A stretch of 64,000 nucleotides of DNA, taken from Pseudomonas sp. S35 (GTDB lineage: Bacteria; Pseudomonadota; Gammaproteobacteria; Pseudomonadales; Pseudomonadaceae). The notes under the pieces were generated by a model. The model searched no databases. It was not told the origin of the DNA and saw only the letters and a list, made by a program, of their open reading frames with translations. The stretch is taken from NCBI RefSeq assembly GCF_009866765.1, contig NZ_CP019431.1:4464001-4528000 (forward strand), in the 5' to 3' direction. The translations under genes were made by a program, and so were the position numbers. Shown here one piece after another: positions 17,061 to 25,405 of the stretch; positions within the stretch are counted from its first letter, which is position 1; every line of letters starts with the position of its first letter.

Positions 17061-17153
17061 GCAGTCAATCTTCGAAAAGGAGTAAAGCGGCAGGCTCCGC
17101 GAACGGAGCCAAGTGAATGATATTCAAGGATTTATTGACCTGAATTTGTGAGA

Positions 17154-18371
17154 TTAGTGCCCAACCATCGCAGGATTTTTCGCGCTGCGCGCGCCCGGTT
17201 TGAAACCATGGGCACGGGCGCCCCAGGCAATCATCAGCGATACGCCAATCAGCACGAGCATCGCCCACGGAAACGACGCCACGCCCCAGCTGTCCAGCAG
17301 CACCCCGCCCACTACGCCGCTGCCGGCGATCGCACTGTTCCAGGCCACCACATTCAGCGACAGCGCCACATCCGCGCCCTCGCCCGCCGCATCCGCCAGC
17401 GCGGTTTGCAGCAAGGTCGCGGCGCCGCCGAAGCTCAGGCCCCAGACGGCAACGCCGCAATAGATCACCTCAGCGACTGAGCCCAGCCAGCCAAACACCA
17501 CGCAGACCAGCGCAAAGGCCGCCAGGCTCACCAGCACGGTCTTGCGCAGCAACGGCTCGACCAGCCTGGCGGTGACCCAGATCCCCGCCAACGCTGCGAT
17601 GCCAAACACCAGCAGCACCAGGTCGACGTGCTCCGCCAACCCCGCCGGCGCCACGAAGGGGGCGATGTAGGTGTACAGAATGTTGTGCGCCAGCATCCAA
17701 CTGATCACCACCGCCAGTACCGGGCGCACGCCAGGCGTGGTCAGCACCTTGCCCAGGGACACGCGTTGATGCGCAGGTTGCGGTGCATAGTCCGGCACTT
17801 GCACCAGCACCCAGGCGATCAACACCACCGTCAGCCCCGACATCAGGCCAAACGCAGTGCGCCATCCCACCAGCCCGCCCAGCCAAGTACCCAGCGGTAC
17901 GCCCAGCGACAGCGCAATCGGCGTGCCGACCATCGCCAGTGCCAGCGCCCTGCCCTGTTGATGGGGCGCGACCATGCGCCGCGCATAGCCGGCCAACAGG
18001 CTCCAGGCCAACCCCGCCGCGACACCGGCAAAAAAACGCGCCACCAGCGTTACCCCGTAATGGGATGACAACGCAGTGATGGAGTTGAACAGCAGGAAAC
18101 CGACGATGGTCAGCAGCAACACATTGCGCCGACGCCAGCCACGGATGGCGATGGTCATGGGAATCACCGCCAGCACCGAACCCAATGCATAGGCCGTGAC
18201 CATCTGCCCGGCCATGGACGGCGAAATCGCCAGCCCTTCGCTGATCAACGGCAACAGGCCGGCGGGCAGGGTCTCGGTGACGATGCAGATGAAACCGGTC
18301 ATGGCCAAGGCGAGCAAGGCGCCGATAGGCAAGCGCTCGGACGAGGCCGATAAAGTGAGTGAAGGCGTCAC
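17154..18371 (-). CDS. MFS exporter controlled by divergent TetR
   Basis: 405 residues from a GTG at 18371, which has AAGGAG 6-7 nt upstream; the longer ATG frame would run through the operator. Twelve helices with the DHA1 pattern (VTETLPAGLLPLI; GWRRRNVLLLTIVGF), the sugar/drug efflux type. It is divergent from a TetR gene with matching 17 bp inverted sites in the intergenic region, so induction by its export substrate is likely. Confidence 0.88.
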   Translation of the reverse strand: MTPSLTLSASSERLPIGALLALAMTGFICIVTETLPAGLLPLISEGLAISPSMAGQMVTAYALGSVLAVIPMTIAIRGWRRRNVLLLTIVGFLLFNSITALSSHYGVTLVARFFAGVAAGLAWSLLAGYARRMVAPHQQGRALALAMVGTPIALSLGVPLGTWLGGLVGWRTAFGLMSGLTVVLIAWVLVQVPDYAPQPAHQRVSLGKVLTTPGVRPVLAVVISWMLAHNILYTYIAPFVAPAGLAEHVDLVLLVFGIAALAGIWVTARLVEPLLRKTVLVSLAAFALVCVVFGWLGSVAEVIYCGVAVWGLSFGGAATLLQTALADAAGEGADVALSLNVVAWNSAIAGSGVVGGVLLDSWGVASFPWAMLVLIGVSLMIAWGARAHGFKPGARSAKNPAMVGH

Positions 18372-18395
18372 GGGAAGCTCCTTGGAAGCAGACTT

Positions 18396-18467
18396 AAATA
18401 CTGATCGATACAAATGTTGCGGGCGGCCGCCCTGCATTGTCAATAACTTATGTATCGACTAGTATTT
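18396..18467. promoter_or_regulatory. Paired inverted TetR operator candidates
   Basis: AAATACTGATCGATACA (18396-18412) and TGTATCGACTAGTATTT (18451-18467) are inverse copies differing at only two bases. One lies before each divergent gene, and the second covers the putative -10 of the TetR gene. Confidence 0.65.
18437..18465 (+). promoter_or_regulatory. Candidate promoter of the TetR gene
   Basis: -35 TTGTCA (18437-18442), 17 bp spacer, -10 TAGTAT (18460-18465). The -10 lies inside the right operator, which fits autorepression. Confidence 0.5.
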
Positions 18468-18494
18468 ATCTCGCTCTGCCACTGGAGACCTGAC

Positions 18495-19136
18495 ATGGCA
18501 CAAATGGGCCGCCCCCGTAATTTCGACCGTGAACACGCCGTGGAACAGGCCCTGCACCTGTTCTGGCAGCACGGTTATGACGCCACCTCCCTCGCCCAGC
18601 TCAAGGCAGGCTTGGGCGGCGGCATCTCCGCGCCGAGTTTTTACGCGGCCTTCGGCTCCAAAGAAGCGTTGTTCGACGAATGCGTTCAGCGCTACCTGGC
18701 CACCTACGCCCAAGTCACCGAATGCTTGTGGGATGAAACCCTGCTACCGCGTCAGGCTATCGAGACCGCGCTGCGCCAATCGGCGCGCATGCAGTGTGAA
18801 GACGGCCATCCCAAAGGCTGCATGGTGGCGCTGGGCGTGATGAGCGCGCCAAGCCCGGAGAACGCACGGGTGGCCGATGCGCTGACCCAATCACGGTTGC
18901 GCACGCGAGCCGGGATCGTGGCGTGTGTGGAGCGGGCAGTGCGCCTGGGGCAACTGCCAGCGCATACCCAGCCGGTCGTCATGGCGACGGTGTTTGACAG
19001 TTTCCTGCAGGGGGTTTCCATCCTGGCGCGTGACGGCATGCACACCGCAACCGTAGATGCCGCGATCAGCCAGCTCATGCTGAGCTGGGATATTGCCGCG
19101 TCCATCACTCCCCTTTTATCCAACCCGAAGGCCTAA
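18495..19136 (+). CDS. TetR/AcrR family transcriptional repressor
   Basis: 213 residues from the ATG at 18495 (GGAG 7 nt upstream). The N-terminal helix-turn-helix (NFDREHAVEQALHLFWQHGYDATSLAQLKAGLG...SFYAAFGSKEALF, about 6-57) is typical TetR. The C-terminal ligand-binding region contains CEDGHPKGCMVALG, seen in a TetR subgroup that often governs divergent MFS pumps. Here it is divergent from such a pump with shared operators. Confidence 0.9.
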   Translation: MAQMGRPRNFDREHAVEQALHLFWQHGYDATSLAQLKAGLGGGISAPSFYAAFGSKEALFDECVQRYLATYAQVTECLWDETLLPRQAIETALRQSARMQCEDGHPKGCMVALGVMSAPSPENARVADALTQSRLRTRAGIVACVERAVRLGQLPAHTQPVVMATVFDSFLQGVSILARDGMHTATVDAAISQLMLSWDIAASITPLLSNPKA

Positions 19137-19191
19137 ATACACAATCAACGCGGGCCACGCTTGCTTTCGCTGATGGCACACCGCTAATCTT

Positions 19192-19210
19192 GCGAATAAT
19201 TCTTATCCGC
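19192..19210. promoter_or_regulatory. Possible Fur box upstream of ECF sigma gene
   Basis: GCGAATAATTCTTATCCGC matches the 19-bp Fur consensus at 10 positions and sits 15 bp before the sigma-factor ATG, where Fur sites of FecI-type genes usually lie. A modest match. Confidence 0.45.
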
Positions 19211-19224
19211 AGACGTACCCTTCC

Positions 19225-19746
19225 ATGTCGGCCAGCGACCTCCCCTTGAACCAGGCCGTCCATGTGCTCTACACCGAGCACCATGGCTGGTTGTTCGGCT
19301 GGCTGCGAAAAAAGTTGGGTTGCCCACAGAACGCTGCGGACCTTTCCCACGACACCTTTGTACGCATCCTCACGTCCCGCGACGCCCTCGGCGCCCTGCG
19401 TGAACCTCGGGCGTTCCTCACGACCACCGCGCGCCACTTGATCATCGACCGTGCACGCCGCCGTCAACTGGAAGACGCCTACCTGCGCGAACTGGCGCTG
19501 ACCATCGAAATGATGGAGCAATGCCAGCAATCGCCGGAACAGATCTTGGTCACCCTCGAGGCGCTGGAGCAAATCGCCTTCGTCCTCGACGGCCTGGCCC
19601 TGAATGCGCGGCAGGCGTTTTTGCTGTACTTCCTCGAAGGCCTGCGCCAGAGCGACATCGCCAGCCGCCTGGGGATTTCCGAGCGCATGGTGCGCAAGCA
19701 CCTGATGAATGCCCTGCTGCACTGCAACCACGCGCTGGACGTATGA
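19225..19746 (+). CDS. FecI-like ECF sigma factor
   Basis: 173 residues: region 2 (LYTEHHGWLFGWLRKKLGCPQNAADLSHDTFVRIL) and region 4 (LNARQAFLLYFLEGLRQSDIASRLGISERMVRKHL) of the iron-starvation ECF group. It directs RNA polymerase to the promoter of a cognate TonB-dependent receptor when released or activated by its FecR partner. It overlaps the anti-sigma gene by 4 nt (ATGA) and is followed by the receptor, the usual cell-surface-signalling order. Confidence 0.93.
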   Translation: MSASDLPLNQAVHVLYTEHHGWLFGWLRKKLGCPQNAADLSHDTFVRILTSRDALGALREPRAFLTTTARHLIIDRARRRQLEDAYLRELALTIEMMEQCQQSPEQILVTLEALEQIAFVLDGLALNARQAFLLYFLEGLRQSDIASRLGISERMVRKHLMNALLHCNHALDV

Positions 19747-20693
19747 GCGCCGACCTCGACCAACAGGCCGCGAACTGGGTGATTCGCCTGAATGAGGGCC
19801 ACCTCAGCGAGCGCGAGCAGCAGCAATTCGACCGCTGGAAAACAGCCGACCCTCAGCACGCGGCAGCATTTGAGCGCTTACAGGGGTTTGTCGGGCGCTT
19901 GCAGGCGTTGCGCCCGCAACAGGCACCGGCGCAGGCCGCGCTGGAAGCGGCCCGGGTGCGCCGGCGCAACCCGACCGGTCGGGTGTTATTGGGCCTGCTT
20001 GTGGCGTTGCCGATTGCCCTGGCGTTGCGGGCGTACCCGCCCAGTTACCTGCTGGCCGACCAACGCACCGCCCCGACGGTCTGGCAGCGGGTCAACCTGG
20101 AGGACGGTTCGCAACTGACCCTCAGCGGCAACAGCGCCGTGGACCTGACCTTCAACGGCCAGCAACGCCAGGTGCGCTTGCTGCGCGGCGAAATACTGGT
20201 GCAGGTGGCCCACGACGCCACGCGGCCATTCACCGTGGTGACCGACGATGGCCAGATGCGCGCCCTTGGCACGCGTTTCACGGTCAAGCGCGAAACGCCG
20301 GGCACGCTGCTGACCATGCTCGAATCGACTGTCGCCGCCACCGATGCTGGCCATCACAACGTCGTGAACGTCAGTGCCGGCGAGCAGGCGCGCATCACGC
20401 CCCACGCGGTGAAGTTGCTGGGCAAGGTCGATCCGCGTACCGCCAACGACGCCTGGGAACACCACCAGTTGGTGGTGCAGGACCGACCGCTGCCGGAAGT
20501 GTTGGATGAGTTGGCGCGCCAGTACGGCGGCCATGTGCAGTTCAATCGTGAGCAATTGGCCGACCTGCGCGTGTCCGCCGTATTGCCGCTGGATAACCCG
20601 CGTCGCGCCCTGCAGTTGATTGCCGATGGCCTGCCGGTGCGTGTCCGTTCGTTCAGCCCGTTGTGGTTGCAGATTGAGCGTCACGAAAAATAA
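19743..20693 (+). CDS. FecR-like transmembrane sigma regulator
   Basis: 316 residues from the ATG at 19743, overlapping the sigma stop. N-terminal cytoplasmic DUF4880-like segment (QQAANWVIRLNEGHLSEREQQQFDRWKTADPQHAAAFERL, about 7-46), one membrane span (VLLGLLVALPIALALRA, about 79-95), then a periplasmic FecR domain (VNLEDGSQLTLSGNSAVDL, GTRFTVKRE) and a C-terminal secretin/TonB short domain-like end. It transmits receptor occupancy to the sigma factor. Confidence 0.92.
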   Translation: MSADLDQQAANWVIRLNEGHLSEREQQQFDRWKTADPQHAAAFERLQGFVGRLQALRPQQAPAQAALEAARVRRRNPTGRVLLGLLVALPIALALRAYPPSYLLADQRTAPTVWQRVNLEDGSQLTLSGNSAVDLTFNGQQRQVRLLRGEILVQVAHDATRPFTVVTDDGQMRALGTRFTVKRETPGTLLTMLESTVAATDAGHHNVVNVSAGEQARITPHAVKLLGKVDPRTANDAWEHHQLVVQDRPLPEVLDELARQYGGHVQFNREQLADLRVSAVLPLDNPRRALQLIADGLPVRVRSFSPLWLQIERHEK

Positions 20694-20767
20694 TCTCGCG
20701 TGCCGGGTTCCGCTTTTCAACACTGCCCCGTCAAGGAAGAAAGCACCTCAATAACAGGAATTCTTCC

Positions 20768-23179
20768 ATGCCGCGCCACCTCAAGCGTTCTCCCCTGCCC
20801 CTCGCCCTGGCAATCAACCTGGCCAGCCTCGCTGCACTGAGCCTGGGCCTGTGCAGTCCGGTGGCCGCACAAGAGGCGGCGCGGTATGCCATCGCTGCCG
20901 GCCCGCTGGGTCCGGCGCTTAACCTGTTCGCGCAGCAGGCCCATGTAGCGCTGTTGTTCGACAGCAAAGCCGTCGCCGGTGTGAGCACCGCCGGCTTGCA
21001 AGGCGATTTCCCGATCAGCCTGGGCTTTGCCCACTTGCTGCGTGGCAGTGGCTTGCAAGCGGTGCAAGGCGCCAACGGGTATGTGCTGGTGCCGGCCAAC
21101 ACCAGCGGTTCGCTGGAATTGGGTCCGACCTCGATCAACGCTCTAAGCGAAGAAAGCAGCACCGAGCACGTCAAGGGCTACGTGGCCACGCGCAACCTCA
21201 GCGCGACCAAGACCGATACACCGATCATCGAAACCCCGCAATCGCTGTCTGTGGTCACCAGCGACGAGATCCGCGACCGGCAATCGGAAACCCTGTCGCA
21301 AAGCCTGGACCTGACCCCGGGCTTCACCAGCCAACCGACCAGTTTCAACCGCACCTCGGACCGCTTCCGCATTCGCGGTTTCGATGTGGAATCCGCCACC
21401 GGTGGCTCCCTGCGTGATGGCCTGCGCCTGCAAAACAATTCCTACGATGGCGTGCAGGAACCCTATGGCCTGGAGCGCGCCGAAGTGATTCGCGGCGCGG
21501 CGTCGGTGCTGTACGGGCAGCTGTCGCCGGGCGGCCTGATCAACACGGTGAGCAAACGCCCGAGCCAGACGCCTTACCACGAGGTCAACCTGCAAGCCGG
21601 GCAGAACAACCGCAAGCAACTGTCCGCCGACTTCACCGGCCCGTTGGGCGACAGCGATACCTTGAGCTACCGCCTGACCCTGCTCGACCGCAAGAGCGAT
21701 ACCGCGGCCGACCATATCCAGAACGATAAGGTCTACGTCGCCCCGGCCCTGACCTGGCGGCCGGATGACGACACCTCGCTGACCTTGCTGTCGTTCTACC
21801 AGAAGACCGAAACCGGCTTCTCCGCGCCCCTGCCCTATCAATTGACCAAAGGTGTGGGCAGCGGCAGGTTCCAGATCGGCCGCCACGACTTTATCGGCGA
21901 GCCGGACTACGACGAAATGAACGGCGAGATGTCGGCGCTGGGCTATGAGTTCGAACATCGCTTCGATGAACACACGCGCATCAGCAACAAGCTGCGTTAC
22001 TACCAGTCGGATGTGACCTGGCGTTACCTGCAAGTCAACATCGCCGGCACCAACATCGGCACCGCACAAACCACCGGCCTGCTGCGACGCCAATACAGCG
22101 ACCGCCAGGAACGCTCGCGAGGCCTGGCCAGCGACACCAATATCGAGAGCAAATGGCAGTTCGGCGACTGGCAGCACACCTTCCTGCTGGGTTTCGATGG
22201 CTACGACACCAGTTACGATTCGCACAACTTCCGTGGCAACGCACCGTCGCTGAACCTGGCGACCTACCAATATGGCCAGCCGGTGGTGGTGAATAAGAAC
22301 CCCGCAACCGACCGTGGCTCGCAGATCGATACCCTGCAAAAAGGCATCTACTTCCAGGACCAGATCAAGTTCGACGAACGTTGGATACTGCTGCTCGGTG
22401 GCCGTCATGATTGGGCGGACCAGCACACCGAACTGTTTCGCAATGGCGCCGACAGCGGCAAAAGCGATGAAGCCACCACCTGGCGCGCGGGCCTGGTGTA
22501 CAAGGCCGACAACGGCCTGGCGCCCTACATCAGCTACAGCGAATCGTTCTTCCCGGTGGCCGGCGCCAACAAGGCAGAGCAAAGCTTTGTGCCCACCGAG
22601 GGCAAGCAATATGAGATCGGTATCCGCTATCAACCCGAAGGCAGCGCCACACTGCTGAGTGCGGCGGTGTACCAGTTGGAACAGCGCAACGTGTTGAGCC
22701 AGGACCGCACCGATAGCAGCTACTCGGTCCAGGTCGGCGAGGTGCGCTCGCGTGGGTTTGAACTGGAAGCCAAGACCGAAGTCACCCCCAACCTCAGTCT
22801 GATCGCGTCTTACGCCTACATCGACGCACGCATCACAAAGAGCGACATCGCCAGCGAAATCGGCCAGCGCAGCGAAGACACGCCCTATCACCAGGCCGCC
22901 CTCTGGGCCGATTACCGCCTGGCCGCGCTGGGCGTGCCGCAACTGCGCATCGGCGGCGGCGCTCGTTACAAGGGCACCACGCAGGCATCTGGCGTGCCGT
23001 CTTCAATGCCGGCTTACACGCTGTACGACGCCCGTGCCAGTTACGAAATCGACCCCAATTGGGAGGTCGCGCTTAACGCCAATAACGTCACCAATAAGCG
23101 CTACACCTACTGCGAGTTTGCGATTTGCCGCTATGGCGATGAGCGGCAGTTGGTCAGTTCGGTGACCTATCGCTGGTGA
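20768..23179 (+). CDS. TonB-dependent siderophore receptor with signalling domain
   Basis: 803 residues. Signal peptide ending PVAA-QEAA. An N-terminal STN signalling domain (ARYAIAAGPLGPALNLFAQQAHVALLFDS..., about 38-110) marks a transducer receptor. Plug domain (TPQSLSVVTSDEIRDRQSETLSQSLDLTPGF..., ERAEVIRGAASVLYGQLSPGG) and a 22-strand barrel ending in YRW, with terminal aromatic Trp as outer-membrane proteins require. It resembles ferric-siderophore receptors of the FoxA/FhuE/FpvA class; the ligand cannot be told. Its transcription should depend on the preceding sigma factor. Confidence 0.93.
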   Translation: MPRHLKRSPLPLALAINLASLAALSLGLCSPVAAQEAARYAIAAGPLGPALNLFAQQAHVALLFDSKAVAGVSTAGLQGDFPISLGFAHLLRGSGLQAVQGANGYVLVPANTSGSLELGPTSINALSEESSTEHVKGYVATRNLSATKTDTPIIETPQSLSVVTSDEIRDRQSETLSQSLDLTPGFTSQPTSFNRTSDRFRIRGFDVESATGGSLRDGLRLQNNSYDGVQEPYGLERAEVIRGAASVLYGQLSPGGLINTVSKRPSQTPYHEVNLQAGQNNRKQLSADFTGPLGDSDTLSYRLTLLDRKSDTAADHIQNDKVYVAPALTWRPDDDTSLTLLSFYQKTETGFSAPLPYQLTKGVGSGRFQIGRHDFIGEPDYDEMNGEMSALGYEFEHRFDEHTRISNKLRYYQSDVTWRYLQVNIAGTNIGTAQTTGLLRRQYSDRQERSRGLASDTNIESKWQFGDWQHTFLLGFDGYDTSYDSHNFRGNAPSLNLATYQYGQPVVVNKNPATDRGSQIDTLQKGIYFQDQIKFDERWILLLGGRHDWADQHTELFRNGADSGKSDEATTWRAGLVYKADNGLAPYISYSESFFPVAGANKAEQSFVPTEGKQYEIGIRYQPEGSATLLSAAVYQLEQRNVLSQDRTDSSYSVQVGEVRSRGFELEAKTEVTPNLSLIASYAYIDARITKSDIASEIGQRSEDTPYHQAALWADYRLAALGVPQLRIGGGARYKGTTQASGVPSSMPAYTLYDARASYEIDPNWEVALNANNVTNKRYTYCEFAICRYGDERQLVSSVTYRW

Positions 23180-23196
23180 TTGCTCGCAATTACGGT

Positions 23197-23223
23197 GTGC
23201 CAGTCAACATGGCTGGCACTTTA
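23197..23223 (+). terminator. Terminator-like hairpin after the receptor gene
   Basis: GTGCCAG (23197-23203) and CTGGCAC (23213-23219) form a 7 bp stem with a 9-nt loop, followed by a short TTT. The T-run is weak. Confidence 0.5.
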
Positions 23224-23331
23224 AACCGGCCCGATATTCCCGCCATTGAATAATCCTTGAAACACTTATAGCGAGACGGCAATTCCTGACTAGACTCATG
23301 ACCGCACTGCACTGGCCATGGGAATCGTTGG

Positions 23332-24147
23332 ATGAGTCAAGCAAACACACAGGCCGGAATGTTTTCCAGTCCGTGGCGACATAGAGAACTGTTGGTATCC
23401 ATGGTCCAGCGGGAGGTAATTGGTCGGTATCGCGGCTCCATCATGGGGTTGTTGTGGTCGTTCCTGAACCCGCTCTTCATGTTGCTGGTGTACACCTTCG
23501 TGTTCAGCATGATGTTCAAGCTGCGTTGGCCCCAAGGCAGCGGCTCCAGAACGGAGTTCGCGTTGCTGGTGTTTGCCGGCCTGCTGGTGTTCAACGTGTT
23601 TTCCGAATGCGTGAGCCGTGCGCCGGCGCTGATCATCTCCAACGCCAACTACGTCAAGAAAGTCATGTTCCCCCTGGAAATCCTGCCGTGGGTGACGCTG
23701 GGCGCGGTGTTGTTCCATACCGGGGCCAGCCTGGTGATCTGGCTGGTGTTCCACTTGGTGTTTTTCGGCCTGCCTCCGTTGACCAGCCTGCTCTTGCCCC
23801 TGGTGCTGTTGCCACTGGTGCTGTTTACTTTGGGCATCGCATGGCTGCTGGCCTCGCTGGGGGTTTACCTGCGCGATGTCGGCCAGATGGTCGGCGTGCT
23901 GACGACGGCCTTGATGTTTGTCTCGGCGATTTTCTACCCGACCAGCGCCTTCCCTGAGGCCTACCAGGGCCTGCTGCACCTCAACCCGCTGACACGGGTG
24001 GTCGAGCAGACCCGGGACGTGCTGTTTTGGGGCATCGTGCCAGACCCCTTCACCTGGGCCTGCGGCCTGCTGGTTGCCAGTGGCGTCGCGTGGCTGGGGT
24101 TCACCTGGTTCCAGAAAACCCGCAAAGGATTTGCCGATGTGCTCTGA
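23332..24147 (+). CDS. wzm: ABC-2 polysaccharide exporter permease (Wzm-like)
   Basis: 271 residues with six hydrophobic helices. N-terminal QREVIGRYRGSIMGLLWSFLNPLFMLLVY is the classic Wzm/KpsM opening that includes the first membrane helix, and the periplasmic gate-helix region PTSAFPE...HLNPLTRVVEQTRDVLFWG is also present. It forms the inner-membrane channel that exports undecaprenyl-linked O-polysaccharide. It overlaps the ATPase gene by 11 nt. Confidence 0.92.
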   Translation: MSQANTQAGMFSSPWRHRELLVSMVQREVIGRYRGSIMGLLWSFLNPLFMLLVYTFVFSMMFKLRWPQGSGSRTEFALLVFAGLLVFNVFSECVSRAPALIISNANYVKKVMFPLEILPWVTLGAVLFHTGASLVIWLVFHLVFFGLPPLTSLLLPLVLLPLVLFTLGIAWLLASLGVYLRDVGQMVGVLTTALMFVSAIFYPTSAFPEAYQGLLHLNPLTRVVEQTRDVLFWGIVPDPFTWACGLLVASGVAWLGFTWFQKTRKGFADVL

Positions 24148-25405
24148 CATTGCCGTGCAAACGGCCCACCTGAGTAAGAGCTATCACATCTACGACACGC
24201 CCAGGGATCGCCTGTGGCAGATGCTGTCCCGTGGCAAAAAGCATTTCTACCGGGAGTTCTGGGCACTCCAGGACGTGTCGCTGGAACTGCGCAAAGGCGA
24301 AACCGTCGGCATCATCGGCCGCAACGGCAGCGGCAAGTCGACACTGCTGCAACTGATCTGCGGCACGCTGAGCGCCACGTCCGGCAGCATTCAGAGCCAT
24401 GGGCGGGTCGCTGCGTTGCTGGAGTTGGGTTCGGGCTTCAATCACGAATTCACCGGACGCGAAAACGTCTACATGAACGGGGCCGTGCTGGGGCTGAGCC
24501 ATGCCGAAATCGAAGCCCGTTTCACCGAAATCACCGACTTCGCCAATATTGGCGACTTTATCGACCAGCCGACCAAGACCTACTCAAGCGGCATGCTGGT
24601 GCGGCTGGCCTTCGCGGTGGCGGTGTGCGTGCAACCGGACATCCTGATCGTCGACGAAGCCCTGGCGGTGGGGGACGCGTCCTTTCAGTTCAAATGCCTC
24701 AACCGTCTGGAGGCGCTGACCCAACAAGGCACTACGCTGTTGTTCGTGTCCCATGACATGGGCATGGTCAAGCGCTTTTGCAATCGGGTCATCTACCTGC
24801 GTGAAGGCAAGGTGCGCGCCAGCGGTTCTCCCGAAGAAATGGCCGAACTCTACCTGCTCGAAATGCGTGACGAGCAGCGCCGTTGGGCCAGCGGCGGCAC
24901 GGTGCCGGTTGCCCCCAAGGCGTTTCTGGCCAAACAGGGCGGTATCGCTTTTGGCACGGATGAGGGCCATATTGTTGCGGCCTGCTTTACCAACACCGGC
25001 AGCCTGTATTCGAGCTTTGTGTATGGCGAGACCATCGAGTTGCGCATCGAAACCCGAGTGCGCGACACCATCGAACTGCCGACCATCAGCGTGACGATCC
25101 AGGAAGCGCGGCTGCTGGTGATCGGCGGGGCGAATCTGCCGCTGCACATGGAGGGGGCGCAAGACGGCTGGCGCAGAGCGACGATTAGCGTCCGCTTCCC
25201 GGCCAGCCTCGCGGCGGGCAAGTACCACATCACCCTCAAACTGATGAACGGCCACACTGAAGAGACTGCGCAGTTGATCGAGAAACAGGTGGCGCTCTTG
25301 GCCTTCGACACCTTGCCTGGCACCAAGGACTTCCTGGGTTTCGTCGACCTGGGAATAGAAGCCAGCCCTGGCGCTCAAACGATCCAATCCGGGGAGCTGC
25401 AATGA
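24137..25405 (+). CDS. wzt: ABC exporter ATPase with C-terminal cargo domain (Wzt-like)
   Basis: 422 residues from the ATG at 24137 (AAAGGA upstream). Walker A GRNGSGKST (61-69), signature TYSSGMLVRLAFA, Walker B ILIVDEALAVGD and H-loop LFVSHDM. After about residue 250 a beta-rich domain extends to the end. In characterised Wzt proteins such a domain binds the modified non-reducing end of the O-polysaccharide and selects finished chains. The neighbouring methyltransferase, oxygenase and pyruvyltransferase-like genes could make that end mark. Confidence 0.92.
   Translation: MCSDIAVQTAHLSKSYHIYDTPRDRLWQMLSRGKKHFYREFWALQDVSLELRKGETVGIIGRNGSGKSTLLQLICGTLSATSGSIQSHGRVAALLELGSGFNHEFTGRENVYMNGAVLGLSHAEIEARFTEITDFANIGDFIDQPTKTYSSGMLVRLAFAVAVCVQPDILIVDEALAVGDASFQFKCLNRLEALTQQGTTLLFVSHDMGMVKRFCNRVIYLREGKVRASGSPEEMAELYLLEMRDEQRRWASGGTVPVAPKAFLAKQGGIAFGTDEGHIVAACFTNTGSLYSSFVYGETIELRIETRVRDTIELPTISVTIQEARLLVIGGANLPLHMEGAQDGWRRATISVRFPASLAAGKYHITLKLMNGHTEETAQLIEKQVALLAFDTLPGTKDFLGFVDLGIEASPGAQTIQSGELQ

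Noticed and set aside
21143..22942. 599-codon minus-strand frame opposite the TonB receptor
   Set aside because: The plus strand encodes an unmistakable receptor with signal peptide, plug and barrel; the antisense frame has no recognisable motif.
23180..23331. Search for a JUMPstart/ops element before the glycan operon
   Set aside because: No GGCGGTAG-like ops sequence is present in the leader, so RfaH-type control cannot be supported.
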